Shown here: positions 54,406-62,325 of the stretch, piece by piece
Numbering within the stretch: the stretch's first letter is position 1
Layout of the letters: each line of letters opens with the position of its first letter
Source: Inhella sp.
GTDB lineage: Bacteria > Pseudomonadota > Gammaproteobacteria > Burkholderiales > Burkholderiaceae_C
DNA length: 64,000 nt
NCBI RefSeq assembly: GCF_027532025.1
Contig: NZ_JAPZSY010000012.1
Location: 1-64,000 of the forward strand
Direction: 5' to 3'
The notes under the pieces: generated by a model
What the model saw: the letters and a program-made list of their open reading frames with translations, nothing else
What the model was told of the DNA's origin: nothing
The model's database searches: none
Made by a program: the position numbers and the translations under genes

Positions 54406-57192
54406 ATGAACATGCCCCTGCCCTGCCCGCCCGAACACTGGAGCGCCTTCTCCCTTCGGCTGGATGAAGCCATGGCCATGCCTGAGGCTGAGCGCGAGGC
54501 TTGGTTGGCCGCCCTGCCGGCGTCCGACGTTGTCCTCGCGCCCTACCTGGCTGCGGTGCTGCGCCACTTGAGCGCGCCCGAGACGGGCGCGCCCCCGCTG
54601 CATGCGCCCCGCCTGAGCCCCACCGCAGAGCACCGGCCGGGGGAGGCCGTTGGCCCTTACGAGTTGCTGGCGCCCCTGGGCGAGGGGGGCATGGGGACCG
54701 TCTGGCGCGCGCGGCGAGCCGATGGCGCCTATGCGCGCGAAGTGGCCTTGAAGTTGCCCCATGCCCACTTGCTGGTCGGCTCGGTGCGCGAGCGCTTCGA
54801 GCGCGAGCGCGACATCCTCGCGAGTCTGGTGCATCCCCACATCGCCACCTTCCTCGACGCCGGACTGAGCGAGCGCGGCCAGCCCTACCTGGCGCTGGAA
54901 CTGGTCAGCGGCCAGCCCATCACCACCCACGCGCAGCAACGCGCCCTGAGCGTGGCGCAGCGCTTGGCCCTGTTCGATCAGGTGCTGGCGGCCGTGGCCC
55001 ATGCCCACAGCCGCCTGGTGGCGCACCGCGACATCAAGCCGGCCAACGTGCTGGTCAACACTCAAGGCCAGGTGAAGCTGCTGGATTTCGGCATCGCCAA
55101 GCTGCTGCACGGGCAGGACGACGGGCTTGCGCTGACGCGCGAATCGTTGCCCGCGACGCCACGCTACGCCGCTCCCGAGCAGCGCAAGGGGGGCGTCATC
55201 ACCGTGGTCACCGACGTCTACGCCCTCGGGCTGATGCTTCACGAACTGCTCAGCGGGCAGGCGGCGTGGCCACAAGGCTGGAGGGAGGCGCAATCTCAGC
55301 CTCCGTTGCCTTCCAGCGTCGTGGCCGAAGCCGCACTGCGCCGCACGCTGAAGGGGGATCTCGATGCCATCGTGCACAAGGCCTTGCAGCCTGAGCCCGC
55401 GCAGCGCTATGCCAGCGTGGCCGCCCTGGCCGAAGACCTTCAGCGCTACCGCCTGGGCAGGCCGATTGCAGCGCGCCGCATCACGCCGTGGGTGCGTGCG
55501 GGCAAGTTCGTGCAGCGCCACCGCCTTCCCGCCGCGCTGGGCTTGGGCTTGGCCGCCAGCCTGCTGGCCGGCGTGGTGGGCGTGGCTTGGCAGGCGCACC
55601 AAGCGAGTGAGCAAGCCCGCCGCGCCGAGGCGGTGAAGAACTTCCTCATCTCGGTGTTTGAGGGTGCCGACCCCCGCCTGGCCGGCAACCGCGCTCGCGG
55701 CATGACCCCAGTGCGCGAATTGCTGGATCGCCATGCATCACGGATCGACACGGATTTCGCGACCGATCCGCAGCTGCGCATCGAGCTGCTGGGCCTGGTG
55801 GCCGCGCTTTACCGTGAGTTGGATGAACCCGCCGCAGCTCAGCGCTTCGCCGATCGGTTCCTCAACCTGGCCACAGAGCATCTGGGGCCACAACATGCTT
55901 GGGTGCTGAGTGCGCGAGTCGAGCGCCTTGCACAGGTGTACTCGCAAGGCGACCTCCCGGACTGCCGCTCCCTGGCCGCGCCGCTGGACGCGGAGATACG
56001 GCAGGCCGGACTGGATGCCAGCGAACTCCGTGCTGCATGGTGGTTGAACACGGCCTTGTGCCATGCCGACGCACCCGAGCGCGGGCCCGAGCGGCTGCGC
56101 TGGCTGACCCAATCCGAGGCGCTGTTCGCCCGTACGGCGCCGGGCAGCCGAGGCCACGTGACGGCGTGGGTGGAACTTGCCAACCTGCACAGTGCGGCTG
56201 GCCGTTTCGAACCGGCCCTTCAGGGCTTCCAGCGGGCACTCGCATTGGCAGAGTCCCAGCCTCGCCGCAACGAGGTGGAGTTGCAGACCTTGCACGGCAA
56301 CATGGGCTTGACCCTGCAACAGATGGGTCGCCTCGACGAGGCCGCTGCCGCCTACGGACGTGCAGCCGAGGTGGCCGAACGCACCGTCGGCGCGGCCCAT
56401 CCCACCAGTTGGGAGCCCCGTGCCAACCACCTGCGCACCCTGCACCTGGCCGGCCAGCGGGAGGCCGCATGGGCCTTGCTGCCCGAACTGCAAGCCGCCA
56501 TCGAGGCCGCCGAACAGCGTCCCGATGTGCGCGTGCTGATGGCCAACACCCGCGAGCACATTGGCGAACGCATGGCCGCTGAAGGCCGCGGCGCGCAAGC
56601 GCTGCCCTGGCTGCGCAGCGCCGTGGCGCTGCATGAGCAGTCGAGCACCTACCCCTTTGCCCACCGCCGTGCGCTGCGCCACCTGGGAGACGCGCTGGCC
56701 CGCGCCGGCGAGGAGTCCGAAGCGGGCCGCGTGCTGGCCGATGCACTGGCACGCTACGAGGCTGCCGATCCTGCAGGACGGCAAGCGGTGGTGGCGGCCC
56801 GTGAGCGCTACGCCCGCTGGCTGCTGGCGGCCGGGCAATCAGCGCAAGCAGGCGCGCAGTTCGAACGTTGCATCGCCGACGCCGAGTCCAAAACTTGGGC
56901 CCATGTGGCCCTGGCACAGGCGGGCGCCGCCCGGGTGGCACTGATGGCGGGGAGACTCCTTGATGCGCAGGCGCACAGCGCCCAAGCGCTGGCCACGTGG
57001 TCCACCGTGACGGGGTTTCGCGACGTGCGCATGCAGGCCTATCTGTGGCGCGTGCGCGCCGCCGTGCTGGAGCGCGACCCCAGCACCCGGCAGGAAGCCG
57101 GCGCGCTGTGGGCCAAGGCGCTGGCTGCCGCGCAGCGCACCGATGCCCCCGGCGCGGCCACGCTCACGCAGCCCCAGACGCTTCCGCTGTGA
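54406..57192 (+). CDS. Membrane Ser/Thr protein kinase with TPR-like sensor domain
   Basis: 928 residues. The kinase domain (about 84-350) has GEGGMG (92-97), catalytic Lys in EVALKLP, HRDIKPAN (207-214), DFG (227-229) and APE (256-258). One membrane helix (374-395, LPAALGLGLAASLLAGVVGVAW) precedes a long helical repeat region (about 410-915) resembling TPRs, with typical lines such as LHGNMGLTLQQMGRLDEAAAAYGRAAEVAE. The start is ATG 54406; AAAGG is better placed for ATG 54412. Predicted to be the signalling partner of the ECF sigma factor. Confidence 0.92.
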   Translation: MNMPLPCPPEHWSAFSLRLDEAMAMPEAEREAWLAALPASDVVLAPYLAAVLRHLSAPETGAPPLHAPRLSPTAEHRPGEAVGPYELLAPLGEGGMGTVWRARRADGAYAREVALKLPHAHLLVGSVRERFERERDILASLVHPHIATFLDAGLSERGQPYLALELVSGQPITTHAQQRALSVAQRLALFDQVLAAVAHAHSRLVAHRDIKPANVLVNTQGQVKLLDFGIAKLLHGQDDGLALTRESLPATPRYAAPEQRKGGVITVVTDVYALGLMLHELLSGQAAWPQGWREAQSQPPLPSSVVAEAALRRTLKGDLDAIVHKALQPEPAQRYASVAALAEDLQRYRLGRPIAARRITPWVRAGKFVQRHRLPAALGLGLAASLLAGVVGVAWQAHQASEQARRAEAVKNFLISVFEGADPRLAGNRARGMTPVRELLDRHASRIDTDFATDPQLRIELLGLVAALYRELDEPAAAQRFADRFLNLATEHLGPQHAWVLSARVERLAQVYSQGDLPDCRSLAAPLDAEIRQAGLDASELRAAWWLNTALCHADAPERGPERLRWLTQSEALFARTAPGSRGHVTAWVELANLHSAAGRFEPALQGFQRALALAESQPRRNEVELQTLHGNMGLTLQQMGRLDEAAAAYGRAAEVAERTVGAAHPTSWEPRANHLRTLHLAGQREAAWALLPELQAAIEAAEQRPDVRVLMANTREHIGERMAAEGRGAQALPWLRSAVALHEQSSTYPFAHRRALRHLGDALARAGEESEAGRVLADALARYEAADPAGRQAVVAARERYARWLLAAGQSAQAGAQFERCIADAESKTWAHVALAQAGAARVALMAGRLLDAQAHSAQALATWSTVTGFRDVRMQAYLWRVRAAVLERDPSTRQEAGALWAKALAAAQRTDAPGAATLTQPQTLPL

Positions 57193-58428
57193 TCACACCG
57201 AGAAGAAGTCCAGCACCGCTGCCGAGCCCAGCGTGCGCAGCGGTGTGGCCCCGGCCGCGCCCTTGGCGAGGAATTCATCGAAGTCGTAGAGCTTCTTCTC
57301 CCACAAGCATTGCTTGCAGCCGGGCAGCCACTTGAAGCGCACCCAGCCAGCGAGCATACCCGGGTCGGTGGTGGCCCAGTTGTCAGGCGATCTGAACAGC
57401 GTTTGCGTGCGACCGTTGCTCAGCATCAGCACCAGGCGGCCAGCGGTTCGGCTAGAAGCAGGGTCGTCAGGCATCCACACCATCACGTCCAGGGTGACCG
57501 GGTTCACATCCAGCAAGTAGGCCGGTCCCCAGGCCAGCGTGTTGGGCACACCGGCGTTGTAAGTGCCGCCGCTCACCAAGTGCTGGGTCACGGTGATGGG
57601 GAGAAAGCGTTGAGCGATTTCGTATCGCGCAGGCACCACACCGGGCGCGCTGAGCAAGCGGCCTTGCGTCATCTCCGTGACTTCGCGGTTGACGAGCAGG
57701 GTGTCACCCACCCAGAGCGGCATCCAGCACTTCACCGAATCGCGTCCTGATCCCACCACGAACACCGGCGGCGCCGGGTCGACCTGCGGTCGGGCCGTCA
57801 CGGCACCGGTATCGGTATTCACCGCCATCGTGTAGCCGCCGAACACACCCACGCCATCGTTGCCAAGCATGGAGATGGACGCGAAGTTTTGCGGACAAAA
57901 GGTCAGTTCGTGCCGCGTGGCATGCCAGGCCATCGAGCCCAGGTTGCCCGCGCCCACATGGCGCTCGTTGCTGCCATCGGTGTGGATGACGCGAATGCCG
58001 GCGCCATCCCGGCTGTCGCCGCCCTTGTTGCTGAAGAAGGCCACGCGCTGCCCGTCGGGCGACCAGCGGGCATGCTGTGGAAAGTCGTCGGTGAAGGTCT
58101 TCACCACCTGCAGGTCGCTGCCGTCGAGCCGGCTGTGGGCCAGCACATAGGTGTTGCGCGAGGGGTTGGAGACAAAGCCCATGCGCACGGTGGACGAGGG
58201 TGGCACGGGGGGTGGCGGCGCAGGAGGAGGCGGTGGGGGCGGAGGCGGAGGCGGGGGCGGTGGTGCGGGCGCCGGCGGTACCGGGCCACTGGGGAGCGCA
58301 CTGTCGCCGCCCCCGCCGCCGCAACCGGCCAACAAGGCGGCACTGACGCTCAGCAGTGCGCGCCGTCGAGACAGGTCAAGACCAGGCGACCAGGTGGGTG
58401 GGTTGGGCGGTGGCAAGGTGGCAGACAT
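57193..58428 (-). CDS. Lipoprotein with polyproline linker and WD40/TolB-like domain
   Basis: 411 residues. The signal peptide has a twin-arginine-like SRRRALL start and a lipobox ALLAGC (Cys36). A Gly run and a polyproline linker (about 48-75) follow. The body shows beta-propeller-type WSPDGQRVAFFSNKGGD and IRVIHTDGSNERHVG, as in TolB/WD40 PD40 repeats. It is the last gene of the five-gene envelope operon. Its stop directly abuts the kinase stop (TGATCA) on the opposite strand. Confidence 0.7.
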   Translation of the reverse strand: MSATLPPPNPPTWSPGLDLSRRRALLSVSAALLAGCGGGGGDSALPSGPVPPAPAPPPPPPPPPPPPPPAPPPPVPPSSTVRMGFVSNPSRNTYVLAHSRLDGSDLQVVKTFTDDFPQHARWSPDGQRVAFFSNKGGDSRDGAGIRVIHTDGSNERHVGAGNLGSMAWHATRHELTFCPQNFASISMLGNDGVGVFGGYTMAVNTDTGAVTARPQVDPAPPVFVVGSGRDSVKCWMPLWVGDTLLVNREVTEMTQGRLLSAPGVVPARYEIAQRFLPITVTQHLVSGGTYNAGVPNTLAWGPAYLLDVNPVTLDVMVWMPDDPASSRTAGRLVLMLSNGRTQTLFRSPDNWATTDPGMLAGWVRFKWLPGCKQCLWEKKLYDFDEFLAKGAAGATPLRTLGSAAVLDFFSV

Positions 58429-58522
58429 GAGGATGGGACTGACCGATGTGAGTAGGACAAGGACACCAACGCGAACTCGCCGCCGAAGCGGACACGCCCG
58501 ATGAGTGGGGAGGCGCGTGCCT

Positions 58523-59662
58523 TCAGGGAGCCACGCCCACGGGCATCCACGCCTGAATGCGGCCCATCCCGTAGGCGAGAAAACCGATGTCGCCGGCATC
58601 GGCCAGTCGCCAACGCACCCACAACTCGCGTCGTGTGGCATCCACCCCGACCTCCAGGCTGTTCTTCGATCCTTTCGGCCGCTCCACGGCAAGCTGCCAG
58701 GCCACGGGTTGGGCATAGGGGGGCAGATCGAAGGTCCAGCGATCGCTGCCCTCCACGGGCGCGCCGCCGAGCTCCGTGTCCGAGACATGCACCGCTCGCA
58801 ACGGCACCTCCGGCCCGAAGGCGCTTTTGAAGCCCACACACTGCAAGCCCTGGCACGGCGGCGACGAACCGCCCGCATGGCCTTGGCACCAGCCGCGCAC
58901 TGCAGGCTGGGCAACGCGAGCGTCGCAACTCAGGCTGCGTGCTCTCGCTTCGATGTTCACCAACTCCCATTGGGGCCAAAACTGCGCCTCAGCGGAGGCC
59001 AGCAGGCCGCGCGCCGTGGTCAGGTTCACCGTCGCTCGACCGGGTGGTACCCCTCGGATGTCCGTCGGCATGGCCAGTTGCAACTGCGAGGGCTTCCAGT
59101 CCACCACTTGGGCGTAAAAGCTGCGCTCCTGAGCAGCGCCGAGACGCAACTCCACCCGGCCGACGCCGTTGCCCAGGCAATGGCCGCGCACGATGAACAG
59201 CTCCCCAGGCACCAGGCGCTCGCCAGAGGCCGGCTCAACGGCCGTGATTTCCGGCTGCGGTGCTGCAACTTGATCGCACACCTTCACGGCGGTCGCGGCG
59301 GCACCACCGACCAAGCGCTGACGCTGCGATGGCGCCGCAGCAAAGCCAGCACGTTGCAGCGCACCGGCCGCCGGGCGTGGCGGTGGCGGTGCCGCCTGCG
59401 ACAAGTGCTGGACTGCAGTGGTTTGACGTTGGCTGGGTGCTGTGTTGGCGCTGGAAACCAAAGGCGCGACACCGCTCGCCGCCTGCACCTGCGGTGTCAT
59501 GACCTGCATCTTGGTGGCCATGGGCGGGCGCGCAGCTGGGCTCGGCAAGGACGATGGTGCCGCCAGGCCCTGAGCCTGCGCGCTCAAGGCCGTCCACAGC
59601 AGCCAGGCCCCACTGCAGGCATGAATGCTGCGCATCGTTCGGGATGGAGTCGGGAGGTTCAT
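58523..59662 (-). CDS. Secreted protein, paralogue of the operon's first gene
   Basis: 379 residues. A signal peptide near residues 10-30 (HACSGAWLLWTALSAQAQG) precedes a Pro/Ala/Gln-rich stretch. The central part VPGELFIVRGHCLGNGVGRVELRLG...VVDWKPSQLQLAMPTDIRGVPPGRATVNLTT...AQFWPQWE resembles an IPT/TIG-like beta sandwich. It aligns by eye with the protein of the gene at 60957-62153 (LPFTLHGRCLGAQTGQVWVQFPG...GHFWPRWTY). Several cysteine pairs suggest an exported, disulfide-containing domain. Function unknown. Confidence 0.65.
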   Translation of the reverse strand: MNLPTPSRTMRSIHACSGAWLLWTALSAQAQGLAAPSSLPSPAARPPMATKMQVMTPQVQAASGVAPLVSSANTAPSQRQTTAVQHLSQAAPPPPRPAAGALQRAGFAAAPSQRQRLVGGAAATAVKVCDQVAAPQPEITAVEPASGERLVPGELFIVRGHCLGNGVGRVELRLGAAQERSFYAQVVDWKPSQLQLAMPTDIRGVPPGRATVNLTTARGLLASAEAQFWPQWELVNIEARARSLSCDARVAQPAVRGWCQGHAGGSSPPCQGLQCVGFKSAFGPEVPLRAVHVSDTELGGAPVEGSDRWTFDLPPYAQPVAWQLAVERPKGSKNSLEVGVDATRRELWVRWRLADAGDIGFLAYGMGRIQAWMPVGVAP

Positions 59663-59719
59663 GGGGTCTCGGTGGGCAAAGGTTGAGGGGGGAGCGCGTC
59701 GCGCGGGGTGGTCCTGCCA

Positions 59720-60475
59720 TCAGTTCGGCGGTGGTGCAAACCGCTCCGCCAACAAACGCACGCCTTCTTCGATCGCCTCGCGCAGCGCCGCGTCCAGGCT
59801 TTGCTTGCGGCTGCTGCTGTGTTGCACGTCGGGCGTGTAAGGGCTCACGGTCTTGCCACGCTGAGCCATCACGGTGCTCACCAACGCGGCCACACCGCTC
59901 ACTTGAAGGCTGCCGCCCTGCAGGGCTTTGCGCACATTCACTGCATCCACCACCTCGCCGGTCGCGGCCTCCACGATCTGGATGTCGAGCCCCAACTCAT
60001 CGCGGTTGGAACCACCCCCCAAGAGCAGGCCACCCACGCCCAGAGTTGTGGCGGATTGACGGGCGCTGGCATTGACCTCGCTGAGTTCAGCCTGAAAGAG
60101 GTACTCCGCGCCGCGCAAGGCCTGATCGTTGGCACGCCCACGGGCTTGGCCAGTGGCGGCAAGCTGCTTCTCCACCATCACGCTGCCCGCCAAGCGCGAA
60201 CGGTCCAGCACGCGAAAGCGCCCGCTCTTGACCAGCGCCGTCTTGAACATCTCGGTGCTCCCCCGAGCGGGCAGCTCGGGCAAAGCGCTGGTCACCTCGT
60301 ACAAGGCCACAGCCACTCGGGCCTCGGCGCTGCGCCGGGGCAATCGCTTCAAGGCCTGATGCGTCGGCGAGGCATCTTCTTGGGCGCGCGGCGCAGCACC
60401 GCAACCCACCAGGATGCCGGCAGTGGCCAAACCGGCGCCCAGACACAGGCGCCGCCGTGCAAGAGCGCGGCTCAT
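59720..60475 (-). CDS. CsgG/HfaB-family lipoprotein
   Basis: 251 residues. Lipobox ILVGC (Cys25). The core RVAVALYEVTSALPELPARGSTEMFKTALVKSGRFRVLDRSRLAGSVMVEKQLAATGQA is the CsgG-family pattern, where a family member forms the outer-membrane curli secretion pore. Later segments AEYLFQAELSEVNAS and LGLDIQIVEAATGEVVDAVNVRKAL also fit. CsgE, CsgF and curlin genes are not present, so a curli role is not supported. The start overlaps the preceding gene stop by 4 bp. Confidence 0.8.
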   Translation of the reverse strand: MSRALARRRLCLGAGLATAGILVGCGAAPRAQEDASPTHQALKRLPRRSAEARVAVALYEVTSALPELPARGSTEMFKTALVKSGRFRVLDRSRLAGSVMVEKQLAATGQARGRANDQALRGAEYLFQAELSEVNASARQSATTLGVGGLLLGGGSNRDELGLDIQIVEAATGEVVDAVNVRKALQGGSLQVSGVAALVSTVMAQRGKTVSPYTPDVQHSSSRKQSLDAALREAIEEGVRLLAERFAPPPN

Positions 60476-60960
60476 GGCGCCACCTTGGGCAGGTTGGTGT
60501 AGCGGGTGCTGCCGCGCACCTCGCCAGCGACTTCACGGTAGGGCAACCCGGAGTTGCGGCCGATCCACACCCGGCTCACCACCGTGTCACCCCCCATGTC
60601 CGGGGCGTTGAAGCGGTAGACGTCGGTGGCCTCGCCCTCAAAGCTCTCGCCTGAGCCTTCGCGCGCGCAGGCCGTGAGCAAGCTCTGCGACCGCTCCGCG
60701 GCGCGACGCATCGCTTTGGTCTGGCCCGCAATGTTCTTCCAGGGCTCGCCGTCTGCGCGGTGCAGCCACTGACCGCCTTGCTTGATCGTCTCGGAGCGCA
60801 GGCCCGGCATCTCCTGCACCAAGTAGAAGGCCGCTGCATCCAGGCGCTTGACGCTGGCCTGCGCCACCCGGACGCAGTCCTGCGGCGCCGCTGCGCTGAT
60901 ACCGGGCGACCCAGCCAGCCACAGCAAGCAGCAAGCAGACAGACAGGGGTTGATGTTCAT
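60472..60960 (-). CDS. Periplasmic protein of unknown function
   Basis: 162 residues with a signal peptide (MNINPCLSACCLLWLAGSPGISAAAP). The mature part reads LRSETIKQGGQWLHRADGEPWKNIAGQTKAM and DVYRFNAPDMGGDTVVSRVWIGRNSGLPYREVAGEVRGSTRYTNL. The latter strand-rich stretch recalls LolA-like or outer-membrane-lipoprotein-sorting folds, but this is weak. It overlaps both neighbouring genes by 4 bp, so it is translationally coupled within the operon. Confidence 0.6.
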   Translation of the reverse strand: MNINPCLSACCLLWLAGSPGISAAAPQDCVRVAQASVKRLDAAAFYLVQEMPGLRSETIKQGGQWLHRADGEPWKNIAGQTKAMRRAAERSQSLLTACAREGSGESFEGEATDVYRFNAPDMGGDTVVSRVWIGRNSGLPYREVAGEVRGSTRYTNLPKVAP

Positions 60961-62153
60961 GGCATGCCTTTCATTTTTTTCAAAGGTTGGAGGAGCGCGG
61001 GCGCGCTGTGGGATTCGCGCTGGCCGGCTGGCCCCATGCCATGCGGAAAGGCGATGTCCAGCTTCAGCACGTACAGCAGCTCCTCGCCGGGCTGGGCCAG
61101 CTGCCAATCCACCTCCAGCGCGTAGCGCAAGGGGCGATGGCGCGGGGCGTTGTCGGCCACCGGCGGCAGCAGGCGTACAGCCACCTGGCCCTCCCGCGAG
61201 ACATCCATGTCGCTGATCACCGGCACGCCCCAGGCGGGCAGCTCCAGCACATACACATCGGTGTGGCGCCCCGTGGAGGCGCAGCCCTGGCCCGTGGAAG
61301 CGCACTGGTGCGCGCCTTCGATCAGGAATTCATTCAGGTGCTTGCTGCCCCGCTGGAACTGCGGCAAGGGCGCATGCGCTTGGCGACCGGAGCGGCAGGC
61401 ACCGGGCAGAGAGGCGGAGATGTCGGCACAGCGCTCCAACTGCGGCACCAGCTTCACGTCGTAGGGGTGGTGGTAGGTCCAGCGTGGCCAGAAGTGCCCG
61501 GTCATGGCCACCAGCGGTCGCGCCGCACCGGCCGGCTGAACGCTGAATGACACCTCCGAGGGCGCCCGTCCGGACAAATCGCCTGGCAACTGGGCGGTGA
61601 TGCGCCCGTCGTCCCAAGCCAACACCTGAGCCGAGATGGGTGGGGCGACCTCCAGCATCAGGCGTTTCGCGTCCTGACTGCTGGACGCAGGGGAACCGGG
61701 GAACTGCACCCACACTTGCCCCGTTTGCGCACCCAGGCAACGACCATGCAGGGTGAACGGCAGGCCCGGGGTGATGGCCGCCTGTGGCGGCGCGTAGCCA
61801 CCTCGCACCTGCACCATGCCGAGGGTTCGGCTGCGAGTGACGCTGTGGTAGGCCACCTCGACAGCGCCGCCCGACTCAACGCGAGTCAGTTGGGGACCTG
61901 CGTCCTCGCAAAGCCCGGCCTGCCGTGCCACCGAGGCACTCGGCTGCCCAGCTACCGTCTGGGCCTGTGACGGTGCTGGACCCAGCCTGGGCGTCGGGGC
62001 AGACGGCCAGGCAGGTTTTGCTGTGGCGGGCAAACTGCTTGGGGCGGTGGGCAAACTGCTTGGGGCGGTGGGCAGCTGAGCGTGGGCCGGAGCAAGCAGC
62101 AGGCCGACCGCGCTGAGCGCCAGGCCGGCCATTCGTTGAGGCAGCAGGAACAT
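60957..62153 (-). CDS. Secreted TIG-like protein, first gene of the envelope operon
   Basis: 398 residues. A signal peptide (MFLLPQRMAGLALSAVGLLLAPAHAQ) is followed by a low-complexity region with LPTAPSS repeats. The middle ITPGLPFTLHGRCLGAQTGQVWVQFPG...DGRITAQLPGDLSGRAPSEVSFSV...GHFWPRWTY is shared with the gene at 58523-59662. The C-terminal half is a predicted second beta domain (DVYVLELPAWGVPVISDMDVSREGQVAVRLLPPV). ATG 62153 is chosen; ATG 62132 would shorten the signal peptide. No named family was recognised. Confidence 0.65.
   Translation of the reverse strand: MFLLPQRMAGLALSAVGLLLAPAHAQLPTAPSSLPTAPSSLPATAKPAWPSAPTPRLGPAPSQAQTVAGQPSASVARQAGLCEDAGPQLTRVESGGAVEVAYHSVTRSRTLGMVQVRGGYAPPQAAITPGLPFTLHGRCLGAQTGQVWVQFPGSPASSSQDAKRLMLEVAPPISAQVLAWDDGRITAQLPGDLSGRAPSEVSFSVQPAGAARPLVAMTGHFWPRWTYHHPYDVKLVPQLERCADISASLPGACRSGRQAHAPLPQFQRGSKHLNEFLIEGAHQCASTGQGCASTGRHTDVYVLELPAWGVPVISDMDVSREGQVAVRLLPPVADNAPRHRPLRYALEVDWQLAQPGEELLYVLKLDIAFPHGMGPAGQRESHSAPALLQPLKKMKGMP
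62028..62069 (-). repeat. Two tandem 21-bp coding repeats
   Basis: Two perfect copies of a 21-bp unit (gggcaaactgcttggggcggt on the plus strand) at 62028-62048 and 62049-62069 encode LPTAPSS twice, followed by a diverged partial copy. They lie just after the signal peptide of the first gene of the envelope operon. Such units change copy number by slippage without altering frame. Confidence 0.85.
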
Positions 62154-62325
62154 GAGCTTGTTGAGGCGTGAAGTTGCTGATGCCACACACCAACGGCATG
62201 CCGCGGCCAGACCGGACAACGACGTGCCCCCTTGGGCTTCTGCCGCTCCGACTCCTAGGCCAATTCCCTAGCCGACGCCGCCACGCACCCTCGCAGAATC
62301 AAGTCGCCCCCGAAGGAGACCACCC

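Noticed and set aside
58196-58275. G-rich low-complexity tract, considered as a possible G-quadruplex or regulatory element
   Set aside because: It encodes the polyproline linker of a lipoprotein in frame, which explains the composition.
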